Assembly (NCBI GenBank): GCA_026391195.1
Contig: JAPLEI010000059.1
Span: 1 to 44,584, forward strand
DNA length: 44,584 nt
Origin: Bacteroidota bacterium
Lineage (GTDB): Bacteria > Bacteroidota > Bacteroidia > Chitinophagales > Chitinophagaceae
Direction of reading: 5' to 3'
Position 1 is the stretch's first letter. Each line of letters opens with the position of its first letter. Shown piece after piece: positions 44,024-44,584 of this stretch. Both the position numbers and the translations under genes were made by a program. The notes beneath the pieces were generated by a model. The model was not told where the DNA came from. It ran no database searches and was given only the letters and a program-made list of their open reading frames with translations.

Positions 44024-44584
44024 TATGTTTACCCTTCCTCCCAAAGCGAAAAAGGTTATCAATTATGTAGTGGGGCCTCTGCTCTTCTGCTGGCTGGTAT
44101 ATTCTATAACCCTGCAAATCCGTCAGCAACAAAATCTATCGCATTCTCGGGAAGTTATCTGGGAAGCCTTTTCGTGGAAGCATGCCGGCACCTGGCTTTC
44201 TGTTTGCGGGTTGATGTTGCTCAATTGGGGGGTAGAATCTTATAAATGGCGTTTATTGGTAAGTGGTCTTGAAAAAATATCCTATCGACGGGCTGTTCGG
44301 GCGGTATTTACCGGTCAGGCACTGGCTTTTTCTACCATCAATCGGTTAGGAGAATCTGCTGGTAGGGCTTTATTTCTTTCATCCGGTAATCGTATTCGGG
44401 GTGCCATATTATCCGTAGCGGGCAGTATGAGTCAGTTGCTGGTTACGGTTATTGCTGGATGGCTGGCCCTTTTGTATATCATAGTGCTACATCCTGAGAT
44501 TTCGCTTTTTTCGGGTGAGCATGCGGCTACTTTTGAACGGGGAAGTTTACTTTTTTTTACCGGGGTAGTTGTTCTTCTTTGGGT
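44024..44584 (+). CDS. Flippase-like membrane protein (UPF0104/LPG synthase-like), 3'-truncated
   Basis: The frame is open from ATG 44024 to the window end (187 codons), so the C terminus is missing. Hydrophobic helices are seen at about residues 13-30, 55-70, 130-150 and 172 onwards. The AFSTINRLGESAGRALFLS segment near residue 100 resembles the lysylphosphatidylglycerol synthase transmembrane / flippase-like family (AglD, UPF0104), whose Bacteroidota members have no known substrate. Upstream, 43815-44023 separates it from the divergent ruvC; no exact promoter box was seen there. Confidence 0.75.

Overview
The window is a gene-dense stretch of bacterial chromosome, made almost entirely of housekeeping genes. 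Both edges cut a gene. The organism is most likely a member of the Bacteroidota, probably close to Chitinophagaceae. The reasons are: many genes preceded by the Bacteroidota -7 promoter box TAnnTTTG; an almost complete lack of Shine-Dalgarno sequences; family-typical genes such as DUF4783 next to nadC, an SUI1-like protein and a haem-binding CxxCH protein; and an ATP synthase a subunit with a long signal-bearing N terminus. The taxonomic placement is inference from the proteins and promoters. I see no phage, transposase, CRISPR array, tRNA or rRNA.

Layout. 1-822: 3'-truncated secreted CocE-type hydrolase (-). 943-3211: DUF2721 membrane protein and an ABC exporter, convergent. 3410-6617: YkuK-like RNase H-fold protein (+), then engB, a haem-binding protein and gpmI (-). 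6710-8368: DUF4783 protein, nadC and an SUI1 protein (+). 8378-15429: dnaX, a YghO-like protein, an L,D-transpeptidase, rsmE and dnaB (all -). 15430-15807: the only gap above 300 bases. 15808-20980: pheT, a coiled-coil protein, zapA, rny and rplS (+). 21119-23898: tatA, gatA and a lytic transglycosylase (+). 23888-29353: pabB, a very acidic protein, purA and a RelA/SpoT enzyme (-). 29476-35647: ABC exporter, then atpB-atpE-atpF-atpH-atpA (+). 35789-38284: ABC-2 ATPase, permease and LolA-like protein (+). 38303-40278: aldose epimerase-like protein and pdxA (-). 40388-43236: rsmA, a 2-hydroxyacid dehydrogenase, greA and a HIT protein (+). 43245-43814: ruvC (-). 44024-end: 5' part of a flippase-like (UPF0104) membrane protein.

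I did not find an obviously new multi-gene system. The most interesting signals are small. (1) A run of nine A residues in dnaX lies exactly between the clamp-loader core and the linker. Both shifted frames stop within about ten codons, which would give a gamma-like short form. (2) A complete intrinsic terminator sits between the greA promoter and the greA start codon. (3) atpF is broken by a frameshift plus loss of a conserved segment, inside an otherwise intact ATP synthase operon. (4) A perfect 10-bp hairpin lies between atpE and atpF. (5) Several promoter boxes lie only 3-5 bases before a start codon, implying leaderless mRNAs.

The genes mostly serve core processes: replication and repair (dnaX, dnaB, ruvC), translation and RNA (pheT, gatA, rplS, rsmA, rsmE, engB, rny, greA), cell division and wall (zapA, L,D-transpeptidase, lytic transglycosylase), cofactors and nucleotides (nadC, pdxA, pabB, purA), energy (atp genes, gpmI), envelope transport (three ABC systems, tatA, LolA-like) and stress signalling (RelA/SpoT).
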